From JBKEDG01 sp047973085 (GTDB taxonomy: Bacteria > Bacillota_I > Bacilli_A > JBKEDG01), in NCBI GenBank assembly GCA_047973085.1, contig JBKEBI010000036.1:1-39691 (forward strand): a DNA stretch of 39,691 bases, read 5' to 3'. Below are positions 32,667-39,691 of this stretch, piece by piece. Numbering within the stretch: the first letter of the stretch is position 1; each line of letters begins with the position of its first letter. The notes beneath the pieces are model-generated. The model searched no databases. It was given only the letters and a program-made list of their open reading frames with translations, and had not been told where the DNA came from. The position numbers and the translations under genes were made by a program.

Positions 32667-33720
32667 TGTAGGATTGTAAATAATGTGAGACCAAAAAGTC
32701 TAAAAAAATTAAAGTAACGTGATATATTATGATTGAAGTGATTTGTGCAAGTTAGCAAACTGATCTTCAATCATTTTTCTTGCTTCATTTGGACTAAGCC
32801 AATCTAGTAAGCTACTTGGTATATTATTACTTCTTTTTAAATATGATTTCATTTGTACATTTAAGTCATTTAGTGAATAAAACCTCTTACCATCTTCTCT
32901 GTGACTTCTTTCAACTTTACCATTATGTCATGGTGTTCTTGGACGATTGCATTTATGTAGTATATTATTTTCTCTACAGAACTTTGCAAATAAATGTTCA
33001 CGATTTGTATTAACAATATGTCTAAATTCAGCACCATTATCAGTTTAAATAATTTGTGGTACATAGCCAAAAAATATTATAGCTCTTTTAACAAATTCAA
33101 CTGTATTGTATGAATTATACTCATCATAAGCGTATATAAAGTGTTCTTTACTAGATTCATCAATAATAGTATATTGATAGAATTTAGCACCGTCATTGCC
33201 ACTATAGCAAGACTTTGGAACGTATTTAACATCAAGTTGCATTTTCTTACCAATCTGAAATGGAGTGTTGTATATTTTAATTTTATGCTTCTTTTTATAA
33301 GTTGTACTTTGAAATAGAACTCCTTGTTTTCTAAGGAATCTAAAAAGAGAAGAAGGATGTCTAGTATATGCATAGTTTTGTTTTAATTTAACATATAATT
33401 CATTTAAAGCTACATTAGGATTTCTACGTATTAAGTGCTGTCAAATACTTTATTCCAACGCATAAGAGATACTTTAGATATTTTATATTTTCTACAAACA
33501 TCATTTACTGAAAAATTACCATTTCTGTATAATTTACAAGCATAAAATCTAGTATTTACCTGATGAGGATACCTCTTGATTGATTTTTGTGTTATAATTT
33601 TCATGTGATATATCTCCTTTGTGTATGTTTAGTCGCTTACATTGTAGCAGATATATCACATTTTTTATATAATATTATAAATTAATTTAATTTAGGTCTC
33701 ACATGTATTTTACACCAACA
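32667..33720 (-). mobile_element. degenerate insertion sequence with long target duplication
   Basis: 1,054 bp bounded by a 26-bp imperfect inverted repeat: left end TGTAGGATTGTAAATAATGT..., right end (reversed) TGTTGGTGTAAAATACATGT..., sharing ATGTGAGACC and most outer bases (about 19 of 26). It carries one broken DDE transposase gene and is flanked by perfect 26-bp direct repeats. Such long duplications are rare; they are known for IS1202-type and IS1630-type elements. I do not assign the family. Confidence 0.88.
32727..33604 (-). pseudogene. DDE (rve-fold) transposase, broken
   Basis: Start ATG 33604 after AGGAG. The N-terminal helix-turn-helix (VNTRFYACKLYRNGNFSVND) runs to a stop near 33436, where a frameshift with probable loss of linker residues occurs. 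The catalytic domain then reads QLDVKYVP (first Asp), TDNGAEF (second Asp) and NGKVERSHRED (Glu), ending GLLDWLSP-like. Two further defects lie in it: TAA just before TDNGAEF (expected CAA) and TGA in RPRTP-stop-HNGK (expected TGG). So the IS cannot make its own transposase. Similar in style to IS481/IS3-type enzymes, but not firmly placed. Confidence 0.85.
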
Positions 33721-33746
33721 AATTTTAAGTATTAATTATATTAATA
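33721..33746 (+). repeat. 26-bp direct repeat, right copy
   Basis: Exact copy of 32641-32666 at the other end of the insertion sequence. Confidence 0.9.
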
Positions 33747-33750
33747 AAGC

Positions 33751-33780
33751 TTGACATTATGTTTAAACATATATTATAAT
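33751..33780 (+). promoter_or_regulatory. promoter of the surface-protein gene
   Basis: TTGACA at 33751-33756, 18-bp spacer, TATAAT at 33775-33780, just outside the insertion sequence. Confidence 0.8.
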
Positions 33781-33846
33781 AGACAAAAGTATAAGTTTAT
33801 TCTTAAAAATGCTTTACTTTAAATAATTAATATGGGAGAAAATATT

Positions 33847-34896
33847 ATGAAAAAAATATATTATGGGGTATTTGCGTGTTTAATGGCAGGAATAATGGTT
33901 TTTATTCCTAGTAATTTTGCTAAAGCATATCCAGTTTATGATGTTGAAACATCTGATATTGTTATATCATCTAGTGGAGATTCAACAAATGATAATCTTT
34001 CTAGATATTGTAATAGCACTCAGGAGCAGTATAGTATTATATACAGTCAGTCTGTTGATATGTCACCAATATGGGAATTATATGAGACAATTAAAAATGA
34101 TCAAATTACTTTAACTGGAAATTTTATAATAACTACTGTTATTGATCAAAAATTATTAGTTGATGAGTCGAAATTAACAGTAGATGCTGTTCAAGCGGCT
34201 TTTGAAGCAGAAAATGATTCTGCAACTATTGCAATTTATGATTTTAAAGAGACATCTTTTAATAGTAGTACAAGAGAATATACTGTTAAATTTGGATTTA
34301 AAGATGGGGTTACTGGTGCTACTATTGAAGATCTTAAAGTACAGTCTGGAGGAGCATTACCACAATATATTAATGTTTCTAGTCCTGTAGGTGCATTTGT
34401 ATTACCTGCATCCAATTTCAATGCAAGCGAAACAATTGATACTTCAAACAGTCTTTTAAGTGGAAGTATTTATTTAAGTCATCCACTGACAGGTGTTGTT
34501 GGTCAAATAAATACAATAAGTAACGTGATTGAAAATAGTATTATTATGGAAAGTATGTATGTAATTAATTATGATGGAAATGGCAATACTGCTGGTACTA
34601 CACCAAGTGATGATATAATATATTCAAATTTGACAAGCCCTGCTAAAGTTATGGGAGTTGATGATCAATTTACAAAAACAGGATATGAGTTACTAGGTTG
34701 GTCTACAGATGAGAATGCTACTACTGCTATGTATGTAGAAGATGACATTATAGATACAAATACTTGTATAACATTATATGCAGTATGGGGAGAGGTTTTA
34801 CCCGTAGCAGGACTTAATAACATTTTATTTTATGGTAGTATTATTTCATTAGCAATTTTAGTATTTACAAGACATTTTAATAGTAAAACTTATTAA
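33847..34896 (+). CDS. secreted surface protein with InlB-B-like repeat and LPVAG sorting signal
   Basis: 349 residues. Signal peptide at residues 1 to about 27 (MKKIYYGVFACLMAGIMVFI, ending AKAYP). The middle (about 30-235) is Thr/Ser/Asp-rich and unrecognised. Residues about 240-318 match the Listeria-Bacteroides (InlB B) repeat: YVINYDGNGNTAGTTP, then LLGWSTDENATTAMY and ITLYAVWGE. The end is LPVAG, a membrane helix and a short basic tail, as in sortase substrates (LPxTG-like with Ala in place of Thr). So it is probably anchored to the cell wall, maybe in adhesion. ATG 33847 has GGGAGA upstream. Confidence 0.8.
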   Translation: MKKIYYGVFACLMAGIMVFIPSNFAKAYPVYDVETSDIVISSSGDSTNDNLSRYCNSTQEQYSIIYSQSVDMSPIWELYETIKNDQITLTGNFIITTVIDQKLLVDESKLTVDAVQAAFEAENDSATIAIYDFKETSFNSSTREYTVKFGFKDGVTGATIEDLKVQSGGALPQYINVSSPVGAFVLPASNFNASETIDTSNSLLSGSIYLSHPLTGVVGQINTISNVIENSIIMESMYVINYDGNGNTAGTTPSDDIIYSNLTSPAKVMGVDDQFTKTGYELLGWSTDENATTAMYVEDDIIDTNTCITLYAVWGEVLPVAGLNNILFYGSIISLAILVFTRHFNSKTY

Positions 34897-34918
34897 TAAC
34901 GTATAAAATATTTATAGT

Positions 34919-34950
34919 AAATGGGAGTTGTTTTTTAATTCCCATTTTTT
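34919..34950 (+). terminator. terminator after the surface protein
   Basis: AAATGGGA/TCCCATTT stem around a T-rich loop, followed by TTTTATTT. Confidence 0.75.
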
Positions 34951-35027
34951 ATTTAATTTTTAGATTTTGTATCAATTAATTCAGTACATTCTAAAATATA
35001 GAAATATTGAATTTAATCTTAAAATTG

Positions 35028-35056
35028 TTGAATTTTTATTAGAAATATAGTAATAT
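35028..35056 (+). promoter_or_regulatory. gmk promoter
   Basis: TTGAAT at 35028-35033, 17-bp spacer, TAATAT at 35051-35056. Confidence 0.6.
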
Positions 35057-35089
35057 ATAAGAAGTAGATTTTATGCAAGGAGATATGTT

Positions 35090-35668
35090 ATGAATGAGCG
35101 TGGAATGTTAATTATTCTTAGTGGACCAAGTGGTGTTGGAAAAGGTACAGTAAGAAGTAAATTGTTTGAGCAAGTCAATAATATTAGTTATTCAGTATCA
35201 ATGACAACAAGAACTCCACGTGAAGGAGAAGTTCACGGTGTTGACTATTTCTTTGTTGATGATAATGAATTTATGAAAAATGTTGAAAGTGGAAACATGC
35301 TTGAATGGGCAGAGTTTGTTGGAAATAAATATGGAACACCTCTTGATAAGGTTGAAGATATACTTAGTTCTGGCAAAGATGTTATGCTTGAGATTGAAAT
35401 TCAAGGGGCTCTTCAAGTTAAAGAAAAAGTAAGGGATGGGTTGTTTATTTTTTTAATGCCTACTTCTCTTAAAGAATTAGAAAATAGACTTAGATCTAGG
35501 GGTAGTGAGACAGAGGATATTATTATGGAGCGCTTGGATAAGGCAAAAAGAGAGCTACCTTTAAGAGAGCAATACAATTATGTTGTTATTAATGATGAAG
35601 TTGATAAAGTTTGTAGTCAAATAATTGATATTATTAATTTGGAAAAGACTTTAAGGAGGGAATTATAA
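35090..35668 (+). CDS. gmk: guanylate kinase
   Basis: 192 residues. P-loop SGPSGVGKGTV (about 10-20), then SVSMTTRTPREGEVHGVDYFFV (GMP-binding part), EWAEFVGNKYGTP and VMLEIEIQGA. Converts GMP to GDP. RBS AAGGAGA. It overlaps rpoZ by one base (TAATG), the usual gmk-rpoZ order in Firmicutes. Confidence 0.97.
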   Translation: MNERGMLIILSGPSGVGKGTVRSKLFEQVNNISYSVSMTTRTPREGEVHGVDYFFVDDNEFMKNVESGNMLEWAEFVGNKYGTPLDKVEDILSSGKDVMLEIEIQGALQVKEKVRDGLFIFLMPTSLKELENRLRSRGSETEDIIMERLDKAKRELPLREQYNYVVINDEVDKVCSQIIDIINLEKTLRREL

Positions 35669-35862
35669 TGTTATATCCATCAATAGATGAATTATTAAAA
35701 AAAGTAGATTCAAAGTATAGGTTAGTAAAAATTGCAACACAAAGATGTAGAGAAATTGAAGCTAAGGATAATTTATATTTAGATAGTTATGTATCTAAAA
35801 AAAATATTGGAAAAGCTTTAGAAGAAATTAATGAAGGATTAATTACATTTGAAGAAGAGTAA
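35668..35862 (+). CDS. rpoZ: RNA polymerase omega subunit
   Basis: 64 residues. MLYPSIDELLKKVDSKYRLV and the ATQRCREIE segment are characteristic, then SKKNIGKALEEINEG. It assists assembly of the beta' subunit. Start overlaps the gmk stop. A palindromic terminator follows. Confidence 0.95.
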   Translation: MLYPSIDELLKKVDSKYRLVKIATQRCREIEAKDNLYLDSYVSKKNIGKALEEINEGLITFEEE

Positions 35863-35876
35863 TTACTCTTTTTTTA
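35855..35876 (+). terminator. terminator after rpoZ
   Basis: Perfect 16-nt palindrome AAGAGTAATTACTCTT including the rpoZ stop codon, followed by TTTTT. Confidence 0.8.
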
Positions 35877-35894
35877 TTACTAATGGAGGTGTAT

Positions 35895-38800
35895 ATGGAA
35901 AAAGAACTTTTAAAAAAATTTATTAGTGATATTTCTTTAAATGATAGTTTAGAAGTGCTAGATGCGTTTACATTTGATCAAGTTGCATTTAGAGGAGAAA
36001 ATGAACTTGTTTTTTCTATAATTTCTACTAAATTTTTAAATCCTAGTATTGTAGATGAATTCATTGATAAAAGTAGACAGTTTTTTAATGACTTTAATTT
36101 GTCATATGAATTTTGTATTGAAGAAGAAATCAATAATGATATAATTATTAAATATTTTAGCTATTATGTAAATAAATTCAATTTTTCAAGTCCTATTCAA
36201 AATATTTTAATGAATCGTAAACTTGTACATATTGATGAAGTAGGTGAAGTTAGACTTGAAGTTTATAACAAATATGAATTTGAGCTAGTAAATGATAGTT
36301 TGCATTCTGTAGCTTCAATACTTAACACTTTGGGGTTGGAAGTTGATTTTGGATGTATTGAGATTGAACATGAAATGGATATGGAATCTGAATTAAATGA
36401 AATAGTAAAACAAGCATACGAAGAGAATAAAGAACGTGTTGTTAGTGTAGATGAGGTACAGAATATAGTAGATAATAACAATATTATTTATGGTAAAAAA
36501 ATAGGAAAAGTTACTCATCAAATTTCAATGATTGAACCTAATATGAACAATGTATGTATTGAAGGAGAGGTTTTTAATGTAGATACTTTTAAAACTAAAA
36601 ATAATAAATATATTATTACAATATATGTTACTGATTACACTGAAAGTATTATGGCAAAAATTTTTCTTGATGAAAAAGCAAAGGAATTAAATGACATTAC
36701 TTCACTTAAAGGCAAATATATTAAAATTTTTGGACATATGACTTTTGATTCATTTGCAAGATGTGATATTATGCGAACGGTCTCTATTAGTTTGGAAAAA
36801 AAGCGTGAGGTTTATGATAGTGCGAAAGAAAAACGTGCGGAACTTCATATTCATACCAATATGAGTGCGGTAGATTCAGTTATTGATACTTCATCACTTA
36901 TTTCATATGCTGAAAGTAATGGGTATAAGGCAATAGGAGTAGTTGATCATAATTCAGTTCAAGCTTTTCCAGCATTATATAATGCTACTAAAGATAGTGA
37001 TTTAAAGGTTATTTACGGTGTAGAATTTAATGTGGTTGATGATAATTTAAATATTATTTTTAATAACAATGATAGCAAGGTTTTAAATTACGATGATACG
37101 TATGTTGTTTTTGATTTTGAAACTACTGGTCTTAATGCATATGGAAATGATCGAATTGTTGAAGTTGGTGCTGCAAAAATTAAAAATGGTGAAATAATTG
37201 ATACATTTGATAAGCTTTGTAATCCCGGAGTTGAATTAAGTGAAAAAATAACAGAAATCACTGGAATAAAAAATAGTATGTTAATTGGAAAACCAAGCGA
37301 GGAAGTTGTTTTAAGTGAGTTTAAAGAATGGGTTGAAGATTTTGCTCTTGTTGCCCATAATGCAAATTTTGATTACGGATTTTTAAAATCTGCTTATAAA
37401 AGATTTAATTTTGGAGAAGTTTCCAATGTAATAATAGATACATTAGAACTCTCAAGAGTGCTTAACCCTCAATGGGGACGTCATGGACTTGCTGCTCTTG
37501 TAAAACGATATAAGATAAAGTTAGAAAATCACCACCGTGCATGCGATGATGCTGTAGCTACTGCTCATGTATTTAAAAATCAGTTAAACGAATTAAAAGA
37601 AAAGGAATTAGAATACGTTAGTGATATTAATCATTTAGTTGATAGTGATGAGGTATATAAATATGGTAAGGTAAGTCACGTAACATGTCTTGTACAAAAT
37701 AATGTGGGACTTAAAAATTTGTTTATACTTGTTTCTCTTGCATGTACTAAATATTTTCACAAAGAACCAAGAATTCTTAAATCTGATTTAGTTAAATATC
37801 ATGATGGTTTATTATTTGGTAGTTCATGTGTAAATGGTGAAATATTTAAAAATGCAGAGAAACTTAATGAGGTTGAGCTTGGACAAATGATGGAGTTTTA
37901 TGATTATATCGAGGTTCAACCACCACTTGTTTATGAACATTTAGTTCAAAGTGAAGAGGTTGATTCAATAAATATAATTATGAGAAATATTAAAAAGATT
38001 GTAAATGTTGGTTTTGAAAATAATAAAACCGTTATTGCCAGTGGAGATGTACACCACTTATTAAAACGTGATAAAATTTTACGAGAAATTATTATTAATA
38101 ATCCTGCTCCAGGAGGAGGATATCATAAGCTTAAAAGTAACCGCATTAATTCTATTCCTTCTCAACATTTTAGAACAACAAATGAAATGTTATCAGAATT
38201 TGATTTTTTAAGTGAGGAAGTTGCGAGAAAAATTGTTATTGAAAATCCAAACAATATAGTAGCTTCTATTGGAGAAGTAGAAGTGATAAAAGATAAGTTA
38301 TTTACTCCAAAACTAGAAAATAGTGATGTTAAAACACGCGAAATGGTCTATTCTAAGGCTAAAAATGTCTATGGTGATAAATTACCTGATATTGTTGAAA
38401 AACGTATAGAAAAAGAACTTACAAGTATTATTGGACATGGATATGATGTTATTTATTTAATTAGTTCACAATTGGTTACAAAATCATTAAATGATGGTTA
38501 TTTGGTTGGAAGTCGTGGTAGTGTTGGAAGTAGTTTTGTTGCAACAATGATGGATATAACTGAAGTTAATCCACTCGCTCCACATTATATTTGTCCTAAT
38601 TGTAAATACAGTGAATTTATAGACGATGAAGCTTATGCTTGTGGTTTTGATCTACCCAAAAAGTTATGCCCTAAATGTGGGAAAGTTTTGATTGGTGAAG
38701 GACATGATATTCCTTTTGAGACTTTTCTTGGTTTTGAAGGAGATAAAGTTCCTGATATAGATTTAAACTTTTCAGGTGAATATCAGTCTTTTGCTCATGA

Positions 38801-39691
38801 CTATACAAAAGTCTTATTTGGCGAAGAATATGTATATAGAGCAGGCACGATTTCTACAATTGCTGAAAAAACTGCATTTGGATATGTAAAAGGGTTTGAA
38901 AGTGAAAGTGATAGGTTATTTAGTAATGCTGAAATTACTAGACTTGCAAGTTGTTGTCAGGGAGTTAAACGTGGAACAGGTCAACATCCTGGTGGAATTA
39001 TTGTGGTACCTTCAGATATGTCTATTTTTGATTTTACTCCAGTTCAATATCCAGCTGATGATATTACATCTTCATGGAAAACAACACATTTTGACTTCCA
39101 TGCTATTCATGATAATGTTTTAAAGCTTGATATACTAGGGCACGATGATCCTACTATTTTACATATGTTAAATCATATAAGTGGTATTGATAGTAAGAAT
39201 GTAGAATTTTCAAGGGAAGAGGTAATCAGCATATTTTCCTCACCAGCTTCTTTGGGAATTAGTCCACAAGAAATTAGTTTAAAAAATGGAAACAAATATA
39301 TTTTGTTTGCAACTGGAACATTAGGAATACCCGAATTTGGAACGAGGTTTGTAATTGAAATGTTAAAGGATACTCAGCCTAAAACTTTCGCAGAACTTGT
39401 AAAAATCTCTGGATTATCTCATGGTACAGATGTGTGGCTTAATAATGGTCAGTATCTAATCAGAAATAAAATATGTGAGTTTAAAGATGTTATTGGTTGT
39501 CGTGAGGATATTATGGTATACTTATTGCATAGAGGACTTGAACCTAAGGATGCATTTAAAATTATGGAATATGTAAGAAAAGGTAAGGGGTTAACAGAAG
39601 AATATATTAAAATTATGAAAGACAATGATGTTCCTAGTTGGTATATTGATTCTTGTAATAAAATAAAATATATGTTTCCAAAAGCTCATGC
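35895..39691 (+). CDS. polC: DNA polymerase III subunit alpha, PolC type (3' truncated by the window)
   Basis: ATG 35895 (AATGGAGGTG upstream) opens a frame with no stop to the window end, about 1,265 codons of the usual ~1,430. Domains in order: N-terminal region, OB fold near 210-300, PHP part 1 (ELHIHTNMSAVD and GVVDHNSVQAFP), DEDDh proofreading exonuclease inserted in PHP (FDFETTGL, HNANFDYGFL and HHRACDDAVATAHV), PHP part 2, a zinc-binding four-Cys module (CPNC and CPKC), the polymerase active site with PDIDLNFSGEYQ, and finger residues such as GTGQHPGGIIVVP. This is the Gram-positive replicative polymerase with proofreading in the same chain. Trp codons in it are all TGG. Confidence 0.97.
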   Translation, partial: MEKELLKKFISDISLNDSLEVLDAFTFDQVAFRGENELVFSIISTKFLNPSIVDEFIDKSRQFFNDFNLSYEFCIEEEINNDIIIKYFSYYVNKFNFSSPIQNILMNRKLVHIDEVGEVRLEVYNKYEFELVNDSLHSVASILNTLGLEVDFGCIEIEHEMDMESELNEIVKQAYEENKERVVSVDEVQNIVDNNNIIYGKKIGKVTHQISMIEPNMNNVCIEGEVFNVDTFKTKNNKYIITIYVTDYTESIMAKIFLDEKAKELNDITSLKGKYIKIFGHMTFDSFARCDIMRTVSISLEKKREVYDSAKEKRAELHIHTNMSAVDSVIDTSSLISYAESNGYKAIGVVDHNSVQAFPALYNATKDSDLKVIYGVEFNVVDDNLNIIFNNNDSKVLNYDDTYVVFDFETTGLNAYGNDRIVEVGAAKIKNGEIIDTFDKLCNPGVELSEKITEITGIKNSMLIGKPSEEVVLSEFKEWVEDFALVAHNANFDYGFLKSAYKRFNFGEVSNVIIDTLELSRVLNPQWGRHGLAALVKRYKIKLENHHRACDDAVATAHVFKNQLNELKEKELEYVSDINHLVDSDEVYKYGKVSHVTCLVQNNVGLKNLFILVSLACTKYFHKEPRILKSDLVKYHDGLLFGSSCVNGEIFKNAEKLNEVELGQMMEFYDYIEVQPPLVYEHLVQSEEVDSINIIMRNIKKIVNVGFENNKTVIASGDVHHLLKRDKILREIIINNPAPGGGYHKLKSNRINSIPSQHFRTTNEMLSEFDFLSEEVARKIVIENPNNIVASIGEVEVIKDKLFTPKLENSDVKTREMVYSKAKNVYGDKLPDIVEKRIEKELTSIIGHGYDVIYLISSQLVTKSLNDGYLVGSRGSVGSSFVATMMDITEVNPLAPHYICPNCKYSEFIDDEAYACGFDLPKKLCPKCGKVLIGEGHDIPFETFLGFEGDKVPDIDLNFSGEYQSFAHDYTKVLFGEEYVYRAGTISTIAEKTAFGYVKGFESESDRLFSNAEITRLASCCQGVKRGTGQHPGGIIVVPSDMSIFDFTPVQYPADDITSSWKTTHFDFHAIHDNVLKLDILGHDDPTILHMLNHISGIDSKNVEFSREEVISIFSSPASLGISPQEISLKNGNKYILFATGTLGIPEFGTRFVIEMLKDTQPKTFAELVKISGLSHGTDVWLNNGQYLIRNKICEFKDVIGCREDIMVYLLHRGLEPKDAFKIMEYVRKGKGLTEEYIKIMKDNDVPSWYIDSCNKIKYMFPKAH

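Noticed and set aside
32326..33604. Mycoplasma-type code (TGA read as Trp)
   Set aside because: Trp in polC, uvrC, rarA and other intact genes is TGG, and the transposase has a TAA and a frameshift as well, so it is simply decayed.
32641..33746. CRISPR-like or tandem repeat array
   Set aside because: Only two copies of the 26-bp repeat, over 1 kb apart, bounding an insertion sequence. No array of spaced repeats exists anywhere in the window.

Overview
The window is AT-rich, low-GC Gram-positive (Firmicutes) chromosome. PolC-type DNA polymerase III, the MurT/GatD pair that amidates peptidoglycan, a sortase-like LPVAG surface protein, a KtrB-type potassium channel and NFACT/RqcH all point there. 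MurT/GatD and the surface protein argue for a walled cell, so not a mycoplasma; trp codons in intact genes are TGG. An uncultivated, possibly gut-dwelling Bacilli/Erysipelotrichia-like lineage is a reasonable guess, but that is inference.

Layout. 1-2400: minus-strand lipoprotein plus membrane-protein operon of unknown role, its reading frame cut by one in-frame TAA. 2500-4510: operon of two YbaK/ProX-type tRNA-editing proteins flanking an MBL hydrolase and RidA. 4550-4800: two identical tRNA-Gly genes. 4880-7600: DEAD-box helicase, endonuclease IV, VanZ-like protein. 7600-9640: cobalamin riboswitch with cobU, an ECF S component and cobS (corrinoid salvage). 9700-13180: rpsU, phoH, murT-gatD, zinc-ribbon protein. 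13180-15743 (minus): ktrB-rarA. 15944-19900: rpsP-khpA-rpmG, uvrC, murI, rdgB. 19905-23106: a MATE transporter gene broken by a foreign insert. 23150-26730: TPP riboswitch with cytX-thiM-thiE-thiD (thiamine precursor salvage). 26820-32220: M42 peptidase, tRNA-Arg, PhnA-like protein, a radical-SAM aminomutase whose residues indicate glutamate 2,3-aminomutase, a D-2-hydroxyacid dehydrogenase, RqcH. 32326-33746: broken SH3-like gene and a dead insertion sequence flanked by a 26-bp direct repeat. 33847-39691: LPVAG surface protein, gmk-rpoZ, and the first ~1,265 codons of polC.

The most interesting part is 20160-22620. The insert that replaced the middle of the MATE gene carries (i) a likely type III toxin-antitoxin module: consensus promoter, an RNA that can fold into a hairpin-loop pseudoknot, a terminator, then a ToxN/TenpN/CptN-like toxin; (ii) a serine site-specific recombinase frameshifted at a run of nine A; and (iii) a compact convergent locus with the layout of a type I (Fst/par-like) module: a 21-residue hydrophobic peptide, an SD that can pair with its own 3' UTR, a shared bidirectional terminator, direct repeats and a consensus antisense promoter. 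A further strong promoter with an antitoxin-like start follows at the right end. Two RNA-antitoxin addiction modules side by side on one small element is unusual.
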